NCBI GenBank assembly: GCA_025454715.1
Contig: JALONY010000075.1
Location: 1-7,305 of the forward strand
DNA length: 7,305 nucleotides
Direction of reading: 5' to 3'
DNA from: Anaerolineae bacterium
GTDB taxonomy: Bacteria > Chloroflexota > Anaerolineae > Aggregatilineales > Phototrophicaceae
Of the stretch, positions 6,901 to 7,305 are shown piece after piece. The notes under the pieces are model-generated. The model did no database searches, had not been told where the DNA came from, and saw nothing but the letters and a program-made list of their open reading frames with translations. The position numbers were made by a program, and so were the translations under genes. Position 1 is the first letter of the stretch; each line of letters starts with the position of its first letter.

Positions 6901-7024
6901 TACAGGCGTGGCTTTGGCCGTGGCGCGGGGGTTGGCCGAGCTACAAGGTGGGCGGGTTTGGTTGGCGTTGGGAGAGGGTGGCGGCACGCTTGCAACCATC
7001 AGCTTGCCGCGTGCCGAGGCCTAG
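3956..7024 (+). CDS. Large membrane sensor protein: ~7 TM, GAF, long coiled coil, DHp-like helices and HATPase_c; phosphoacceptor His replaced by Gln
   Basis: This 1022-residue protein has a sensor kinase layout. About seven hydrophobic segments lie at ~14-31, 46-66, 82-98, 105-128, 135-155, 166-186 and 196-213, followed by an Ala/Pro linker (~230-262). A GAF-like domain (~265-425) follows. A coiled coil of about 300 residues (~428-745) recurs with ERDxL heptads and is broken near 500-510, 582-598 and 625-640. A Pro/Gly hinge (~746-760) and another short coil precede a DHp-like pair beginning IDLAQELRSPLTSITGY. Q805 (caa, 6368-6370) stands where the H-box histidine is expected; E806, L807, R808 and P810 are kept. 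The ATP-binding domain retains an N-box (N924 in LLTNAYLAS), G1 (DSGVGI, 952-957), an F-box (F966) and G2 (GDTGVALAVARGL, 981-993). ATP binding is therefore plausible but classical His autophosphorylation is not. The ATG follows AGGG at 3947-3950. No response regulator is adjacent. Confidence 0.88.
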   Translation: MDFLTVFIRPPGDLIYFIVMIGSLMLCALMAGEQLVRHGGRVPRRMLTALGIALGAWLVGLLPAVASNVLDAFTAFSLERGVHLLALIALGWGFLTVGEARSGRFWTALAVVLGVLTMGWVVGGLTLAQGRGEWVTVGLVAPIVLTGGLVLTLLASVRSVVDVPLKLVWASLLAVGYVVSFAMLMGDSAAVQGAARLGSATSMVVVCLVVYRAMMSNVSAIYAAQVASAKSAAVSAPAKPPTPLVSPTPAPRMPGARVVQPADRDSVQLLKALGLMIEDTSPKQIPQQIVKAVLEVMRADVGALIRVQDVNYADIVVAYDRTRTRVLPGVSINLEAQPTLRNALERGQQRPLLVDRNEAELQDLYSRLGIETMGPAYVQPLSYQGAVNALLLIAYPFVNREIGEGEVESLRGAGVIAGGLLALSDEAEESRLLAEERAIQAMVKGVPLSQVSDEGVKQARQSAFGELQTARAQIGQLQGQLKTLEERLTVERNRLAEMLLDDDEVDLSLSQRIVAVNQEQGTLRRERDQLQEKLQQMESMLMAVSQSQDEKALVAALQALKHERDELEAQRDRLQAQIAAVGRGGGLLETAQGAVSEMGEERRILETERDSLRERLARLESDLKAAGVGADAMGVQQVIAHLVQERSRLQAQVTEFDAEREAWSRKVAGLNQRLSALNGSEARLAELGREVQNLAVDRDAAKGQLVQLRKQRDELAARVQKFTEYRERTTATIEALQKELAGMRVDAPAPTPSGGGRSNPLARELSRSMGRISELERELRSLRAKSGEPREVGAAAIDAMIDLAQELRSPLTSITGYLDLLLKESIGILGDMQRRFVQRTIANAQRLAGMVDDMVRLAALDAGRVTLTLEATRVETVVEAVISELSVGLREKSIEVDLTVEEDVPPARADWEAVRQMVGQLLTNAYLASPPSSVIRVMVGQTADEVIVRVHDSGVGIPSGEEETPFKRRYQTENPLLPGLGDTGVALAVARGLAELQGGRVWLALGEGGGTLATISLPRAEA

Positions 7025-7036
7025 AAGCGAGGGGTG

Positions 7037-7305
7037 ATGCAGCAACCACAGCAGGGTGAACCGCGCAATCTGGGGGAAGAGGTGGTCGTGGCGATCGTCG
7101 CATTGGCGGTGATTGCCTTCGCCTTTGCGTTTGGCGTGGTGGTGTCGGTGGTTAACGATGCACCTGAGCCTGCCACGGCCACCCCGATTGTGACGCTGGC
7201 CACGTTGCCACCGACGGCGACCATCGATTTTACGCCGTTTGCCACGTTTACCCGAGAGGCAAGCCCGACCCATACGGCGACGCGGACGGCAAGCCCGACG
7301 GCGAC
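7037..7305 (+). CDS. Single-pass membrane protein with Thr/Pro-rich extracellular region (partial)
   Basis: An open frame starts at the ATG at 7037, 12 bp after the kinase stop, and runs off the right edge with 89 codons read. The product begins MQQPQQGEPRNLGEE, a polar cytoplasmic head. One hydrophobic segment follows at ~16-39 (VVVAIVALAVIAFAFAFGVV). Beyond it the sequence is rich in Thr, Pro and Ala (ATATPIVTLATLPPTAT), like extended wall-spanning or O-glycosylated linkers common in Chloroflexota surface proteins. GAGGGG sits just before the start, with GTG at 7034 as an alternative in-frame start. The tight spacing suggests co-transcription with the kinase. No functional domain is visible in the part present; a LysM, SH3 or other C-terminal domain could lie beyond the edge. 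Confidence 0.72.
   Translation, partial: MQQPQQGEPRNLGEEVVVAIVALAVIAFAFAFGVVVSVVNDAPEPATATPIVTLATLPPTATIDFTPFATFTREASPTHTATRTASPTA
7258..7299 (+). repeat. Start of an in-frame 30-bp coding repeat (GGCAAGCCCGAC)
   Basis: GGCAAGCCCGAC occurs at 7258-7269 and 7288-7299, exactly 30 bp (ten codons) apart. In protein this gives ASPTHTATRT followed by ASPTAT, a low-complexity Thr-rich repeat at the truncated end of the reading frame. More units may follow outside the window. Confidence 0.5.

Noticed and set aside
1..7305. Search for tRNA, rRNA, CRISPR, insertion sequence, integrase or toxin-antitoxin features
   Set aside because: No cloverleaf, spaced repeat array, terminal inverted repeat or mobile-element protein was seen; nearly all sequence is explained by ordinary genes and short intergenic gaps.

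Overview
The window looks like chromosomal DNA from a GC-rich bacterium, most likely a member of the Chloroflexota (Anaerolineae-like). This is inferred from gene style: an Mrp ATPase without its usual CxxC, a multi-TM/GAF/coiled-coil kinase with an AQELRSP box, a membrane-anchored YoaR-type plus class A serine hydrolase, and a Thr/Pro-rich single-pass protein. No tRNA, rRNA, CRISPR array, insertion sequence or phage gene is visible. Coding density is high, and the genes form short, alternating transcription units.

Left part (1-834): the 3' end of an Mrp/NBP35-family P-loop ATPase runs in from the left edge on the + strand. Its last ~30 codons sit in a different frame, so there is a one-base frameshift near 293-300. 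A strong 16-bp hairpin (413-448) then separates it from a convergent small three-TM membrane protein on the - strand (466-741). A compact divergent promoter region at about 760-850 serves this gene and the next unit.

Middle left (857-1650): a two-gene + strand unit encodes a STAS-domain anti-anti-sigma-type protein and an RsbW/SpoIIAB-like ATP-binding protein 32 bp downstream. This is the core of a partner-switching circuit. No sigma factor or PP2C phosphatase is in the window. A 15-bp hairpin (1668-1703) ends this unit and also the convergent one beyond it.

Middle right (3795 down to 1709, - strand): a NUDIX hydrolase overlaps by four bases (ATGA) with a membrane-anchored penicillin-recognising serine hydrolase (YoaR/PG_binding_4-type N-terminus plus class A beta-lactamase-like domain).

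Right part (3956-7305, + strand): a 160-bp divergent intergenic region with a promoter-like sequence and short direct repeats precedes a 1022-residue protein. This protein has about seven TM helices, a GAF domain, ~300 residues of coiled coil, a DHp-like helical pair and a HATPase_c domain. The position expected for the phosphoacceptor histidine is glutamine (Q805), so it is probably not a conventional histidine kinase. A partial single-TM, Thr/Pro-rich protein follows 12 bp downstream and runs off the right edge.

The most interesting observation is the histidine-less sensor kinase in the same neighbourhood as an incomplete STAS/RsbW switch. A functional link between them is a hypothesis only.
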